Positions 1 to 10,720 of a DNA stretch of 64,000 nt are shown one piece after another. Where the stretch lies: contig NC_081861.1 of the NCBI RefSeq assembly GCF_963259705.1, positions 68,429,623 through 68,493,622 on the forward strand, read 5' to 3'. The notes under the pieces were generated by a model. That model worked only from the letters and a program-made list of their open reading frames with translations. It made no database searches and was not told the origin of the DNA. The stretch comes from Myotis daubentonii (Eukaryota > Chordata > Mammalia > Chiroptera > Vespertilionidae). Made by a program: the position numbers and the translations under genes. Numbering within the stretch: the stretch's first letter is position 1; every line of letters starts with the position of its first letter.

Positions 1-69
1 TTTCCACCTAAGCATAATATGCATCACACCTTGCAATTGGTTTTGATAACGATCAAAAGTAGTGCAAGA

Positions 70-277
70 GCCTTGACCGGTTTGGCTCAGTGGATAGAGC
101 ATCGGCCTGCGGGCTGAAGGGTCCCAGGTTCAATTCCGGTCAAGGTTGCCGGCACATCCCCAGGAGGGGGCATGCAGGAGGCAGCTGATCGATGTTTCTC
201 TCTCATCGATGTTTCTAACTCTCCATTCCTCTCCCTTCCTCTCTGTAAAAAACTCAACAAAATATATTTAAAAAAAT
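70..277 (+). mobile_element. Ves-type tRNA-derived SINE
   Basis: A pol III-type SINE with an A-box region (GGCTCAGTGGATAGAGC), a B-box (GGTTCAATTCC) and the vesper-bat body with the ATCGATGTTTCTCTCTCATC segment. It ends in a CTCTGTAAAA...AATATATTTAAA tail. It is flanked by a 15-bp duplication (55-69 and 278-292, one mismatch), which shows L1-mediated insertion. The head is the usual tRNA-related end; it has no coding content. Confidence 0.93.
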
Positions 278-292
278 AAAAGTAGTACAAGA

Positions 293-1600
293 TTCTGGAC
301 AATTTTTATCATGTAAATGTAAACAGATTTTCACTGAATGACAGCAAGATGCATAGCAATAGACTAAATGCTTGATTTTTGTATAAAAGTATAGATCTGG
401 CCCTTGCTCTCAAGGTGTAAATTTACTTAAAACACTTACTGTCTGCCTCCTAAACTGTGCTTTTCCTTTCCGTATAGTTATTCCAGGCAATAGATATGAA
501 AATTCAGAAGTGGGAGAATAGAGAACTTCTTAACAACCACAGTTTCACTGAAGATAAGGTTACTAAATTTGGGCAAATTTTATTCAAAAGATTAAATGAT
601 TAATGTAGCTCAACATATGACCTGCAATTGAAGACACCTGGCTCACAGCTTGCTATAAGTTTGATACATGAGGTTCTTCGGCATTTACTGCCATGAAGTT
701 TGAAAGGAGCATACTGAAAAGAAGACACAGCAATAAACTTTTGGCAATAATTTCTCTCTCACAGTTCCTGCCAAGCTGGAAAGAAATGTCATTTATATTT
801 CTTAATTGGATTCCTTTCCAAACAAACACAGACTTTCAGTAAAACTTTCTAAACAGCTGTACACATGGAATTAATAATAACACAAAGCACTTATTGAGCC
901 AAGTTGTGAATGAACAATTCTACCAGAGAAATGACAAAGGAAGTCAAGAACAAAAAAAAGTGATTAAGGTAGAAGAGCATTTTTAGAAATATTTTTGTAA
1001 AATAGATATTAATTACAAGTTATTAATTTGCTTGATATGGTAAATACGGTGTGGTGTTAGGCATTGAGAACACACAGGTCCACATATATTTGCAATTATT
1101 AAATAAAAGAGGGCGTTTGGAGCTTCACTGGATAAGTACAGCCAGATCAGTTGATTGCTAGCAATCCTGAGAACACTTCCACAGTTATGCCTCTGCATCA
1201 ACCACAAATGATATTTTAGCTAGTGGCCCAAGAGAAGAAAAATGAGATGAGCCAATTCAAACATGATGTTTCAGTTTAGCTTTTCAGTTTAAATGCCAGC
1301 TATATGTTTGGTTAAAAAAGAAGTTTATAATATTTAATGAAAACAAAGTAGAAATGAAGATGTATGCAATCTCAATAATTTATCTTATTAGCATTGAAAG
1401 TATATCCACCTAAACATGTTCCTGTACTAAAGCTCTGATCACATAACCTCACAGCATAAAATGTTGTTTTTCATTACTTTGATTAGTGTAGGTCAGAAAG
1501 TACTGGTGTAAGAGGGAAAAAAGTAAATCCTTATGATCAATGACACATTATCTGCTACATTATTTTTTTAAACATCTGTGCTTTAGGGTTGATTTAATCC
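293..1600. other. AT-rich unique DNA, no feature recognised
   Basis: I see no gene, RNA or clear repeat. One short open frame on the minus strand near 1013-1207 has no splice or family support. Confidence 0.5.
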
Positions 1601-1930
1601 TCCTATCTAATAATACACAAACATGGTAATTGACCATACCTTCTCTACACCTCCCATTGGCTAATCAGCACAATATACAAATTAACTGCCAACAAAGATG
1701 GAGGCTAATTTGCATACTGCAGGCAGGGCGGGGCAGCATGAGTGGGAGCCACCATCCAGGCCCCCGTGTGTGACCCCAGAAGCCACCTGCCTGCCACTCA
1801 TGATCAGATACGATCCCAGGCCGCAGGTGGGCCCCAGAAGCCTCAGAAATCGCCTGCCTGCTGCCCGTGATTGGATCTGATCCCAAGCAGCAGGAGGGCC
1901 CCAGAAGCCCCAGGAGCCACCTGATATGGC
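1601..1930 (+). mobile_element. Helitron 5' part, 3' end missing
   Basis: It starts TCCTATCTAATAATACAC after a host base, then shows the family body (CCCATTGGCTAATCAGCA, ATGGAGGCTAATTTGCATAC, GCAGGCAGGGCGGGGCAG). The closest relative in the window is the element at 53239-54156. An internal direct repeat (CCCCAGAAGCC motif, three times) lies at about 1780-1920. No 3' hairpin or CTAG end follows, so the copy is 3'-truncated. Confidence 0.8.
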
Positions 1931-2065
1931 AGTAACTCTATCAGTAAGCACTCTGAAAGTCAGTGGCATAAATGCACCAATTAAAAGACAGATTAAGAGG
2001 GTGAATCAAAAAAAAACCCACTTTAAATATAAAGACACATATAGATTAAAAGTAAATGAATTAAG
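1931..2065 (+). mobile_element. probable LINE-1 ORF2 endonuclease-region fragment
   Basis: The conceptual translation has fragments like the start of L1 ORF2 (SGINAPIKR, then HFKYKDTYRLKV), comparable with the better copy at 47233-47400. It is internally deleted and lies between a truncated Helitron and a SINE. The call rests on a short resemblance only. Confidence 0.4.
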
Positions 2066-2260
2066 CTGCAGCCTATTTTGCTCAGTGAATAGAGCATTAC
2101 CCTGTGGACTGAAGGGTCCCAGGTTCAATTCCAGTCAAGGGCATGTACCTCAGTTGCTGGCTTGATCCCCAGTCCCTATCAGAGCATGTGCAGGAGGCAA
2201 CCAATCAATGTGCCTCTCCCTTTCCCTTCACTCTCTCTAAAATTCAATGGAAAAATATCC
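2066..2260 (+). mobile_element. Ves-type SINE, diverged
   Basis: It has TTTTGCTCAGTGAATAGAGC (A-box region) and GGTTCAATTCCAGTCAAGG (B-box), then a body with GCAGGAGGCAACCAATCAAT and a CTCTCTAAAATTCAAT tail. It is more diverged than its neighbours, and I did not identify a clean target duplication. Confidence 0.85.
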
Positions 2261-2373
2261 TTGGGTGAAGATTAACAAAAACGAATAAGTGGATTAAGTA
2301 ACATTAAAGAGATTATAAGAAAAATATATTCCAAATTTTGTTAGTTGTATAATGGTTATGTTTAAATTATTAT

Positions 2374-2608
2374 TTTTTTAAAATATATTTTATTGATTTT
2401 TTTACAGAGAGGAAGGGAGAGGGATAGAGAGAAACATCAATGAGAGAGAAACATCGATGAGAGAGAAACATTGATCAGCTGCCTCCTGCACACCCCCTAA
2501 CTGGGGATGTGCCCGCAACCAAGGTACATGCCCTTGACCAGAATCAAACCTGGGACCCTTCAGTCCGTAGGCCGACGCTCTATCAACTGAGCCACACCAG
2601 TTAGGGCT
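2374..2608 (-). mobile_element. Ves-type SINE
   Basis: Reverse-oriented copy: the T-rich tail complement (AAATATATTTTATTGATT) is at the left, and the B-box and A-box complements (GAATCAAACCTGGGACCC, CTCTATCAACTGAGCC) are at the right. A perfect 13-bp duplication GTTTAAATTATTA flanks it at 2360-2372 and 2609-2621. The ATCGATGAGAGAGAAAC motif is present in extra tandem units. Confidence 0.93.
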
Positions 2609-2621
2609 GTTTAAATTATTA

Positions 2622-2929
2622 ACACTTAAGAAATTGGGTGAAGGGTACATATAATATGCTGTAGTATTTCATAGGTTTTTTTTGCATGTATGAGATTATT
2701 TCAAATTAAAATATAAAAAATTAAAAATTAATAAAATATTAATTGAAATGTATCTGCATTACATGAAAACTCTCCTAATTGCTTCTAGCATAATTTATTA
2801 AATTGTGCTAAAATTTACAAGGGTTCAGTTAAAAAAATCTTAATTCTAAATGATATAATAGAAAATATATAATAGTGCAGTTATAAGCACTTATCTGAAA
2901 ATAAAAATTTAAAGAAGTGAATTTAAAGA
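2622..2929. other. AT-rich unique DNA
   Basis: No gene or recognisable repeat is visible. Confidence 0.5.
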
Positions 2930-3055
2930 AGGGATTAGCCAAAGAAGATATATGCACAACCCATGGACACAGACAACAGTATGGTGATGGGCAGAGAGAA
3001 GTGGGGATCAAGAGCTGGGTGGAGGGGGCAAAAGGGGGGATATAGGGACATCCTA
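2930..3055 (+). mobile_element. LINE-1 3' UTR fragment
   Basis: The pattern of ...GATATATGCACAACCCATGG, ACACAGACAACAGTATGG and a G-rich run matches the L1 3' UTRs at 34300-34440 and 51760-51860. It ends directly at the 5' end of the Helitron at 3056, which appears to have landed in or beside it. Confidence 0.55.
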
Positions 3056-3616
3056 TCCTATCTAATAAAAGAGAAACATGGTAATTAGCCATACGTCCAC
3101 TACCCTTCCCATTGGCTAATCAGCAAGATATGCAAATTAACTGCCAGCCAAGATAGCGGACGGCGGCCAGGCAGCTTGAAGCTAACATGAGGCTTGCTAG
3201 CTTCAGTGACGGAGGAAACCAACATTCCCCGCCTGCCTTGCCGGCCTCTGAGCTTGCAGTTTGAAACATTGTCACAAATATAGAAGCTAAACAAAACCAC
3301 AGAAACCTGCTTTCAGCTAGCTGGGATCTCAGAGCTGGAGTTGATACAGTGTTTCGATTGTAGAACCCAACCAAACCAGATACCTGCTTTCAGCAGCAAA
3401 GGCCTCAGAGCTGGAGCCAGAGCTAAAGCTGGCCCAGAATTAAAAAAGAAAAAAGAAAAAAAAGGAGCAGTTGGGAACTTCAGTCACCCGCCAGCTTGAA
3501 AACAGCCCTCAGCCCCTCACCCAGACTGGCCAGGCACCCCAGTGGGGACCCTCACCTTGATCCAGGACACCCTTCAGGGCAAACCAGCCGGCCCCCACCC
3601 ATGCACCAGGCCTCTA
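3056..3616 (+). mobile_element. Helitron H1 (5' member of composite pair)
   Basis: It begins TCCTATCTAATAAAAGAG after host A and has the common 5' region (CCCATTGGCTAATCAGCAAG, AACTGCCAGCCAAGATAG). The H1 body follows (CAGCTTGAAGCTAACATGAG, AAAGCTGGCCCAGAATT plus an A-rich run at about 3440-3470). It ends ATGCACCAGGCCTCTA, directly abutting a second Helitron start (TCCTATATAGTAAAAGGG). Four further copies carry the same H1-H2 arrangement, so the pair behaves as one mobile unit. No Rep or helicase coding remains, so it depends on enzymes supplied elsewhere. Confidence 0.9.
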
Positions 3617-4513
3617 TCCTATATAGTAAAAGGGTAAAATGCCTCCCAGCACCGGGATCAGCGGAGCCGCGAGGCCTCCCAGCACTGGGATCAGCGGAGC
3701 CTCGAGGCCTCCCGGCACCAAGATCAGCATGACAGGGAGCAGCGCCCAAACCCCCTGATCGCCCTTCGGCTCTGTGTGTGACAGGGGGCGGGGCCACAAC
3801 CTCCCTATCCACCCTGCTCTGTGTGTGACAGGGTGCGGGGCTCCAACCCGCCCCCCCCATGGGCCCTGCTCTGTGTGTGACGGGGTAGAGCCATAACCTC
3901 CTTATCGGCCCTGCCCTGAGTGTGAGAGTGGTGGCGTCCCAACCCCCTGATCGGCCCTGCTCTGTGGGTGATAGAGGGCGGCCCCCCAACCACCCTCCCA
4001 CAGGCCCTGCTCTGTGTGTGATGGGGTAGAGCCATAACCTCCCCATCCGCCCTGCTCTGTGTGTGACAGGGGCGGTGCCCCAACTCCCCTATCGGCCCTA
4101 CTCTGTGAGTGACAGCGGGGAGCTCCTCAACCCCCTGATTGGCCTTGCTCTTTGTATGACAGGGGGTGGCGCCGCAACCTCCCCATCGACCCTGCCTTGA
4201 GTATGGCAGGGGGCGGTGCCCCAACCACCCAACCGGCCCTACCCTGAGCATGGCTGAGGGTGGCATCGCAACCTCCCGATCCGCCCTGCTCTGTGAATGA
4301 CAGAGGGCGGCGCCCCAACTCCCCAATCGGCCCTGCTCTGAGCCCGACAAGGGGCTGCACCTAGGGATTGGGCCTTCCCTCTGCTCCCTGGGAGCGGGCC
4401 TAAGGCAGCAGATCGTTATCTCCTGAGGGGTCCCAGACTGTGAGAGGGCACAGGCCGGGCTGAGGGACGCCCCCCCCCCCAAGTGCACACATTTTTGTGC
4501 ACCCGGCCTCTAG
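3617..4513 (+). mobile_element. Helitron H2 (3' member of composite pair)
   Basis: It starts TCCTATATAGTAAAAGGG and ends with a terminal hairpin (GTGCACACATTTTTGTGCAC) followed by CCGGCCTCTAG and host T. The interior is a GC-rich minisatellite with a unit of about 47-48 bp. The long minus-strand open frames across it arise from a repeat unit near a multiple of three and are not genes. Confidence 0.9.
3720..4340. repeat. 47-48-bp GC-rich minisatellite inside H2
   Basis: Repeated CCCTGCTCTGTGTGTGAC...GGGGCGG.GCCCCAACCCCC units occur at spacings of about 45-52 bp (starts near 3812, 3864, 3909, 3955, 4005, 4050). The same array with different unit numbers occurs in every H2 copy. Confidence 0.9.
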
Positions 4514-4964
4514 TATAATAATAATAAAAGGCTAATATGCATATTGACTGAACGGCAGAATGACCAGTTGCTATGATGCGCACTGGCCACCAGGGGGCAG
4601 ACAATGCAGGAGCTGCCCCCTGGTGGTCTGTGCACTTCCATATGGGGAGTGCCACTCAGCCAGAAGCTGGCTCATGGCTGGCCATTGAAGAGGTGGTGGC
4701 AGGAGCCTCTCCCACCTCCGTGGCATCACTAAGAATGTCCAACTAATGGTTTAGACCTGATCCCTTGGGGGTCTAAGCCTTTAGTCAGACATCCCCCGAG
4801 GGCTCCCTGGCTTCAAACTTAGGCCTGATCCCCCGGGGAGTGGGCCTAAGTCGACAGGTGGACATCTGCCAAGGGTTCCTGGACTGCAAATGGGAGCAGG
4901 CCGGGCTGAGGGACCCCCCCACTCCCCCACCGAGTGCACAAATTTTTGTGCACCGGGCCTCTAG
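4514..4964 (+). mobile_element. Helitron, third in tandem behind H1-H2
   Basis: It follows the CTAG of the previous element with (TA)ATAATAATAAAAGGCTAATATG and lacks a clear TC start. It has the family body CACTGGCCACCAGGGGGCAG and paired GGCCTAAG..GGACATC repeats. It ends with a perfect hairpin GTGCACAAATTTTTGTGCAC (4934-4953) and CGGGCCTCTAG. The 3' half is the same family as the left part of the minus-strand unit at 28091. Confidence 0.88.
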
Positions 4965-4997
4965 TTGAATATATAAAATATATATTACATGTTTATA

Positions 4998-5527
4998 TCC
5001 TATCTAATAAAAGAGAAACATGGTAATTGGCGTATGACCGATTCCCTTTTCATTGGCTAATCAGCAAGTTATGCAAATTAACTGTCAGCCAAGATGGCGG
5101 CCGGCAGCCAAGCAGCTTGAAACTAACATGAGGCTTGGTTGCATCAGTGACAGAGAATCGTTGGTTTCCAACGTTCCCCGCCTGCGGCTGCAGGCCTCTG
5201 AGCGGGCAGTTTAAGAAACATTGTAACAAATACACCCAACTTCAGCCAGCAGATTGGCAACATTGCAAGCAAAGGCCAGAAACCTACTTTCAGCCGGAGG
5301 CCTAAGAGCTGGAGCCAAGCCTCAAGCTAAAGCTGGCCCAGAATTAAAAAAAAAAAAAAAAAAAAAAAAGGAAAAAAGGAGCGTTTGGGTCTTCAGTCAC
5401 CCCCAGCCTGAAAACAGCCCTCAGCTCCTCACCCAGACTGGCCAGGCACCCCAGTGGGGACCCCCACCCTGATCCAGGACACCCTTCAGGGCAAACCAGC
5501 CGGCCCCACCCGTGCACCAGGCCTCTA
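4998..5527 (+). mobile_element. Helitron H1, copy 2 of the composite
   Basis: It starts TCCTATCTAATAAAAGAG after host A. The body matches the 3056 copy, with a pure A run of about 23 bp at 5346-5368. It lacks the extra tandem GGTGTGTGACCAGCTGCAAA unit seen in the 54, 57 and 61 kb copies. It ends GTGCACCAGGCCTCTA at the H2 junction (CCCTATATAG). Confidence 0.9.
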
Positions 5528-6151
5528 CCCTATATAGTAAAAGGGTAATATGCCTCCCAGAACCGGGATCAGCGGAGCCGTGAGGCCTCCCGGCACTGGA
5601 ATCAGCATGACAGGGGGCAGCACCCAAACCCCCTGATTGGCCTGCGGCTCTGTGTGTGACAGGGGGCGGGGCCACAACCTCCCTATCCACCCTGCTCTGT
5701 GCCTGATAGGGGGGAGCTCCCCCCCCCACAGGCCCTGCTCTGTGTGTGACGGGGTAGAGCCATAACCTCCCCCTCGGCCCTGCCCTGAGTGTGAGAGTGG
5801 CGGCGCCCCAACCCCCTGATCCGCCCTGCTCTGTGGGTGATAGAAGGCAGCACCCCAACCCCCTGATGGGCCCTGCTCTGTGCGTGACAGGGGGTTGCTC
5901 CACAACCTCCCCATCGACCCTGCCTTGAGTGTGACAGGGGGCAGCGCCCCAACTCCCCAATCAGCCCTGCTCTGAGCCCGACCAGGGCCTGCACCTAGGG
6001 ATTGGGCCTGCCCTCTGCCACCCGGGAGCAGGCCTAAGCCAGCAGGTCGTTATCTCCCGAGGGGTCCCAGACTGCGAGAGGGCACAGACCAGGCTGAGGG
6101 ACCCCCCCCTCCCCCCCCGAGTGCACAAATTTTTGTGCACCGGGCCTCTAG
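5528..6151 (+). mobile_element. Helitron H2, copy 2 (short minisatellite)
   Basis: It starts CCCTATATAGTAAAAGGG and ends with the hairpin GTGCACAAATTTTTGTGCAC (6121-6140) plus CGGGCCTCTAG and host T. The minisatellite (about 5610-5980) is shorter than in the other copies, giving a 624-bp H2 against about 800-1100 bp elsewhere. Confidence 0.9.
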
Positions 6152-6193
6152 TATAAATATATGGAATTATTTATGAATAAATATATAAACATA

Positions 6194-6388
6194 CTAGAGG
6201 TCCAGTGGACAAAATTCATGCACAAGTAGGGTCCCTAGGCTTGGCTGGCAATGAGGGCTGATCCAGGGTCTCCCAGCTGCTGGCTGCAACCTTCCTTCAT
6301 TCTGTGGTCAGCACACATCATAGCAAGCGATCAGTCTCCCAGTCAAAGTCCATGGGGACAATTTGCACATTAAGCTTTTATATATATA
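6194..6388 (-). mobile_element. short minus-strand Helitron
   Basis: Read on the minus strand it ends TTGTCCACTGGACCTCTAG (complement at 6194-6212) and begins near 6388 with a TA-rich AAAAGCTTAATGTGC variant of the family start. It directly abuts another minus-strand element at 6389. Confidence 0.75.
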
Positions 6389-7077
6389 CTAGGGGCCCGA
6401 TGCACGAAATTCGTGCACTGGGTGGCAGGGGGGAGTGTCTCTCAGCCCAGCCTGCCCCGTCTTACATACTGGGAGCCCTCAGGCGTTGACCCCCATCACC
6501 ATCCAATCGCAGGATCGGCCCCTTGCCCAGGCCTGACGCCTCTGGCTGAGGCATCCGGCCCGGGCAGCAGGGACCCGCAGCTGCAGCGGCCCCATGATCG
6601 TGGGCTTCGCTTTAGGCCCAGGCAAGGGACCCCTAGCTCCTGGAACTGCCAGCTTCGACCATGCCCAGCTCCCATCGCTGGCTCCACCCCTACTTCCTGC
6701 TATCACTGGCCAGGGCGGAAAAGGCGCCTGATTCTCTGATCATGGCTGGGGGGCAGGGCAAAGGCGGCCCCAGGGCCGCCTTTGCCCTGCCCCCCAGCTC
6801 TTAGCTCCCCCCTGGGTTTCCGATCACTGTCAGTGGCAGGGGGCTTCTTCCTGCTTTCCCTTTCGCCTCCCTGCATTGTGGCATTGTGCCTACATATGCA
6901 AATTAATCGCCATCTTGTTGGCAGTAACTGCCAATCTTAGTTGGCAGTTAACTGCCAATCTTAGTTGGCAATTAACTGCCAATCTTAGTAGGCAGTTAAT
7001 TTGCATATAGCCCTGATTAGCCAATGAAAAGAGTAGCTCGTACGCCAATTACCATTTTTCTCTTTTATTAGTGTTGA
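6389..7077 (-). mobile_element. minus-strand Helitron
   Basis: The 3' end on the minus strand is a perfect hairpin (TGCACGAAATTCGTGCA at 6401-6417) plus GGGCCCCTAG. The 5' end at 7077 reads TCAACACTAATAAAAGAG. The 5' region carries four tandem AACTGCCAA..TTAG units (about 6918-6998), made from the AACTGCCA motif that occurs once in other elements. Host A and T flank it. Confidence 0.87.
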
Positions 7078-7098
7078 TAGATATTCTATATGGATAAG

Positions 7099-7106
<8 letters not shown>

Positions 7107-7152
<46 letters not shown>
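7107..7152. repeat. (TA)n microsatellite
   Basis: Uninterrupted TA dinucleotides of about 45 bp, continuing into TACACACATATATATC. Confidence 0.95.
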
Positions 7153-7162
<10 letters not shown>

Positions 7163-8545
7163 TATCTATATATTAGAGCACATACAAAAATTAAAAGAAG
7201 ATTCATGTCTTGAAATTCTGTGTAGTTCTGCTTAGCATATTTTAGATATATAATCATAATCTATAGCTTTGAATATTAACTGAGCTTCAATTATGTTAAA
7301 TGATGATTTTTTGCATGAATATGCATCATAATTAAAAAAGAAGTAAAAAGAAAAAGGTGTTTGGGAAATGGTGCAGTGAACTGTATTTCCATACATCTTC
7401 CTTGGGGACTTTTAAAATTTTGCTTTGTTTTCTGAGAGGAGAAAATAAATAAAAGTATAGAAAGATGGAAGCAACATTAGCAATATATTATACCATGTTA
7501 TTATTAAAATATTATCACAATATGGACATCTCTTTCTAATATTGATTGACTTGTGTTTGTCAGATCTATTAAGTTCAGTTCCCATGTCAATTCCAACTTC
7601 TCCCAGGTAATCATCCAAACAACACATGTTCTGGTCCTTCTAAACTATGTGTAAGCTTAGCTGCTCATTTAGCCCCTTCACATAGTCTCTGTGAGAGCAA
7701 GTAAATGTAATGTCCCATGTGTATGGAGTGTCTTGTATATTAGCTCCTAATGGTGACACAAACCTTCATATATATCATTCAGAATGAACCTCCACTTCTT
7801 CAGTTCATGAATAAAGTGACACTTTCATGATTATATTAAACGATATTTCAATTCTACCTTATTGTTGCTTTAAAATATATGTAAGGAAATCACTTTGTCT
7901 TTGATTCCCTCTATGATAATGCATGTTGGCAACTAATTCTATTATTTGCAATTTTATCATCTTTATGTTATTGTAACATAGCTTTCAAGAATCTGCCAAA
8001 AATGCAGAAATAATTTTTTTCTAAAAAACATATTTATAACGGTAAGCCTAAACACACTCAATGATCCTCTTCATCCAAGAAATTGAATAGCAAAAACTAA
8101 TCCTGAGTCAATTATATTGCCATTTGAAGAACATTTCAAAATTTTTCAGGAAAAAGGAAAAATTTTCTGATGTAAGGACTTCTGGCTTGTCAATATCTGT
8201 AAGTAATTTCAAAATGTGTAAAAATTTAATTATTCAAAAGCAGAAAGTCACTACCATTGATGGGCAGGGCACAATGTTTAAATGGAACAGCTTTTTATAT
8301 TATGGACCATCTAAATTTCAAATATAGATATGAGGAACTGCCAAGTAATCACGCAATTAGGATTTCTCATTATTTTAATCTTTAAATTAGAATTAGTTTG
8401 GAACTACAGAGATCACTACATGAAAATGAGTTTACTCGTACCTGAGAAATCCCACAAAATAACAGTGTGAGGGTGATATACAAATTTCATTCTTTGACAT
8501 GTGCCACACTAATTCCAGAATAAAATACTTTTATTTTATTAAATA
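7153..8545. other. AT-rich unique DNA
   Basis: I see no gene or identifiable repeat. Short open frames at 7412-7627 (-) and 8124-8327 (+) lack splice or family support. Confidence 0.5.
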
Positions 8546-8960
8546 CTAGAGGCCCGATGCACAAATTCATGCATAGTGGGGTCCCTCGGCCTGGCCTGTG
8601 GGATCAGGCTGAAACTGGCTTTCTGACATCCCCCGAGGGGTCCCGGATTGCAAGAGGGTTCAGACCAGGCCAAGGGACCCCACTGGTGCATGATCAGAGC
8701 TGGGGAGGGATGCAGGAAGTTGGCCAGCTGGGGAAGTTCTGTGGGAGGGCTCCAGGGTGTGTCCGGTCCATCTCACTCACTTCCGATCAGCTGGACCCCA
8801 GCAGCAAGCTAACCTATGGGTTGGAGTGTCTGCCCTCTGTTGGTCAGTGCACATAATAGCAAGCAGTTGAGTGGTTTTAGCATATCATTAGTATATTACT
8901 CTTTGGTTGAACAGATGACTGAATGACCAGACATTTAGCACATCAGGCTTTTATTATATA
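8546..8960 (-). mobile_element. minus-strand Helitron (downstream member of tandem)
   Basis: The 3' end reads TGCATGAATTTGTGCATCGGGCCTCTAG on the minus strand (its complement begins at 8546). The 5' end at 8960 is TATATAATAAAAGCC and abuts the CCAG end of the next element. Internal sequence includes the GGGGATGTCAGAAAG and GCAGACACTCCAACCC region typical of the family. Confidence 0.85.
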
Positions 8961-9594
8961 CTGGAGGCCTGGTGCATGAAATTCATGCATGGGGGGTGTG
9001 TCCCTCAGCCTGACCTGCACCCTCTCCAATCTGGGACCCCTCAGGGGATGTCAGACTGCTGGTTTAGTCCCACAGGGATCAGGCCTAAACCAGCAGTCAC
9101 ACATCCCTCTCATAGTCTGGTATTGCTGGCTCCTAACTGCTCGCCTGCCTGTCTGCCTGATCACCCCTAATCTCCTCTGCCTGCCTTCCTGATTGCCACT
9201 AACCACTTCTGCCTGCCAGCCTGGTCGCCCCCAATGGCCCTCCCCTGCCGGCCTGATTGCCCCCAACTGCCCTCCCCTGCTGGCCGGATCGCCCCCTCAT
9301 TGCTTGCTCCCCCACACCGGCCTGATCACGCCCCTAACTGCTTGCTCCCACGTGCTGACCTGATCGCACCCTTAATTGCTTGCTCACCCAGGCCAGCCTG
9401 ATCTTGCCCCTAACTGCTTGCTCTCTTGCCAGCCTGATCGTCCCTAACTGCTTGCTCCCCTGTACTCCTGATCGCCCCTAATCACCTCTGCCTCGGCCCC
9501 CGCCACCGTGGCTTTGTCCAGAAGAAAGTTGGACGTACAGAAGATGTCCCGTAGGCCCGGTCTAATTAGCATATTACCCATTTATTAGTATAGA
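8961..9594 (-). mobile_element. minus-strand Helitron (upstream member of tandem)
   Basis: The 3' end is a hairpin (CATGCATGAATTTCATGCA) plus CAGGCCTCCAG, and the 5' end at 9594 is TCTATACTAATAAATGGG. It carries an internal minisatellite of CCTGATCGCCCCTAACTGC units. Its 5' and 3' ends belong to the same family as 44116-44563 and 59083-59624, in the opposite orientation. Confidence 0.87.
9124..9490. repeat. minisatellite of CCTGATCGCCCCTAACTGCTTGC-type units
   Basis: About nine imperfect units of roughly 35-45 bp. Their complement (GGGGCGATCAGGC.GGCAGG) appears as AGCAGTTAGGGG..ATCAGGCCAGCAGG units in the Helitrons at 44230-44385 and 59330-59520, so the array is a family trait with variable copy number. 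Confidence 0.8.
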
Positions 9595-9717
9595 TGATAC
9601 ATTAAAGGCATAACTTATTTAAGGGCATATATTTCTAAATAATATCTTACAGTACTCTGAAACTAATTATTATTAGAAAGTAAAAAAAAACACATATTGT
9701 ATTAAGAATATATATTT

Positions 9718-9932
9718 TTTTCTGGTCATTATGGTTCAGTGGTTGTGCATTGAGCTATGAACCAGGAGGTTAGATTCCTGGTCAGGGGGCACATGCCTCA
9801 TAGTTGCTGGTGTGGTCTCCAGTGTGGGCATGCAGGAGGAAGCCAACCAATGATTCTCTCTCAAAATTGATGCTTCTATCGCTCCCTCTCTCTTTTTCTC
9901 TGAAATCAATAAAAACATATTTAAAAAAATAG
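9718..9932 (+). mobile_element. Ves-type SINE (diverged subfamily)
   Basis: ATTATGGTTCAGTGGTTGTG is the A-box region and AGGTTAGATTCCTGGTCAGG the B-box. The body GCAGGAGGAAGCCAACCAAT follows, ending CTCTGAAATCAATAAAAACA. It is the subfamily with GTTGAGCATTGA..ACCAGGAGGT heads. Confidence 0.88.
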
Positions 9933-10318
9933 AATTTTGAAGACATAATACAACCTTTCATAAAAGTAACCATAGAAAAAAATCAGGTAAACAGGCAAAA
10001 AAAAGGATATGAAATGCAGAAAAAACCTGAAAAAATGTGGGCAGTGGGAGAACAAATGTGTTAGTTTTTGTCAAACACTAATGATAACCTAGGTATTTCT
10101 GAGGTGAAAATGCCACATGGGGGTGGGAGAGGTGCGGAATTGAAAAGATACCAACAGAGGAACATTGAATTGCAGATTTAGGAATTGACTTTGCATTTTC
10201 ATTAGAGTGAAATCCCCACATAATTCAGTTGTTACTCTATGCTTATTAGGTGATACTAGAAATGTTAGCATGTGTACTGCAATGAAAAGACTTCACTCAT
10301 GTATATTGCACTTTTTTA

Positions 10319-10534
10319 AAAGAAGATATATTTTTATTGATTTCAGAGAGGAAAGGAGAGGGAGAGAGAAATAGAAACATCAATGATGAGAGAAATCATT
10401 GATGGGCTGCCTCCTGCACGCCCCCTATTGAGATCAAGCCCACAACCCGGGCATGTGCACTTGATCAGAATTGAACCCAGGACCCTTCAGTCCACAGTCC
10501 AACGCTCTATCCACTGAGCCAGACTGGCTAGGGT
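10319..10534 (-). mobile_element. Ves-type SINE
   Basis: Reverse copy with tail complement TATATTTTTATTGATTTC and A/B-box complements (GAATTGAACCCAGGACCC; CTATCCACTGAGCC). The flanking duplication TATATTGCA(C)TTTTTTA is at 10302-10318 and 10535-10550. Confidence 0.93.
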
Positions 10535-10720
10535 TATATTGCATTTTTTAACGTACTTAAGAATAATGTGTGTTTGTGTGTGTGTGGCATTGTGTATAAT
10601 CAAATCAAAGCATTTTAATAATTTTAATCTCTAAATTTTGGAAATTAGTATTATACTTATTTCAAAAGACTCTCTAAGCATATTTTAAAAAGCATTCAAC
10701 TTTTTCTTTCTATATTTCAG

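Noticed and set aside
70..160. tRNA-like A and B boxes (also in every other SINE)
   Set aside because: They belong to tRNA-derived SINE heads. The stems do not fold as a functional tRNA and target-site duplications flank the whole element.
3552..4488. Open frames of up to 227 codons on the minus strand across the GC-rich repeats (similar ones at 5421-5994, 54614-55574, 57322-57939 and, on +, 60664-61605)
   Set aside because: They lie wholly inside the 47-48-bp minisatellite of H2, overlap in several frames and give repetitive HTQSRA-type peptides. A period near a multiple of three explains them.
9124..9490. Regularly spaced short repeats resembling a CRISPR array
   Set aside because: Units are contiguous and imperfect without unique spacers, in a bat Helitron.
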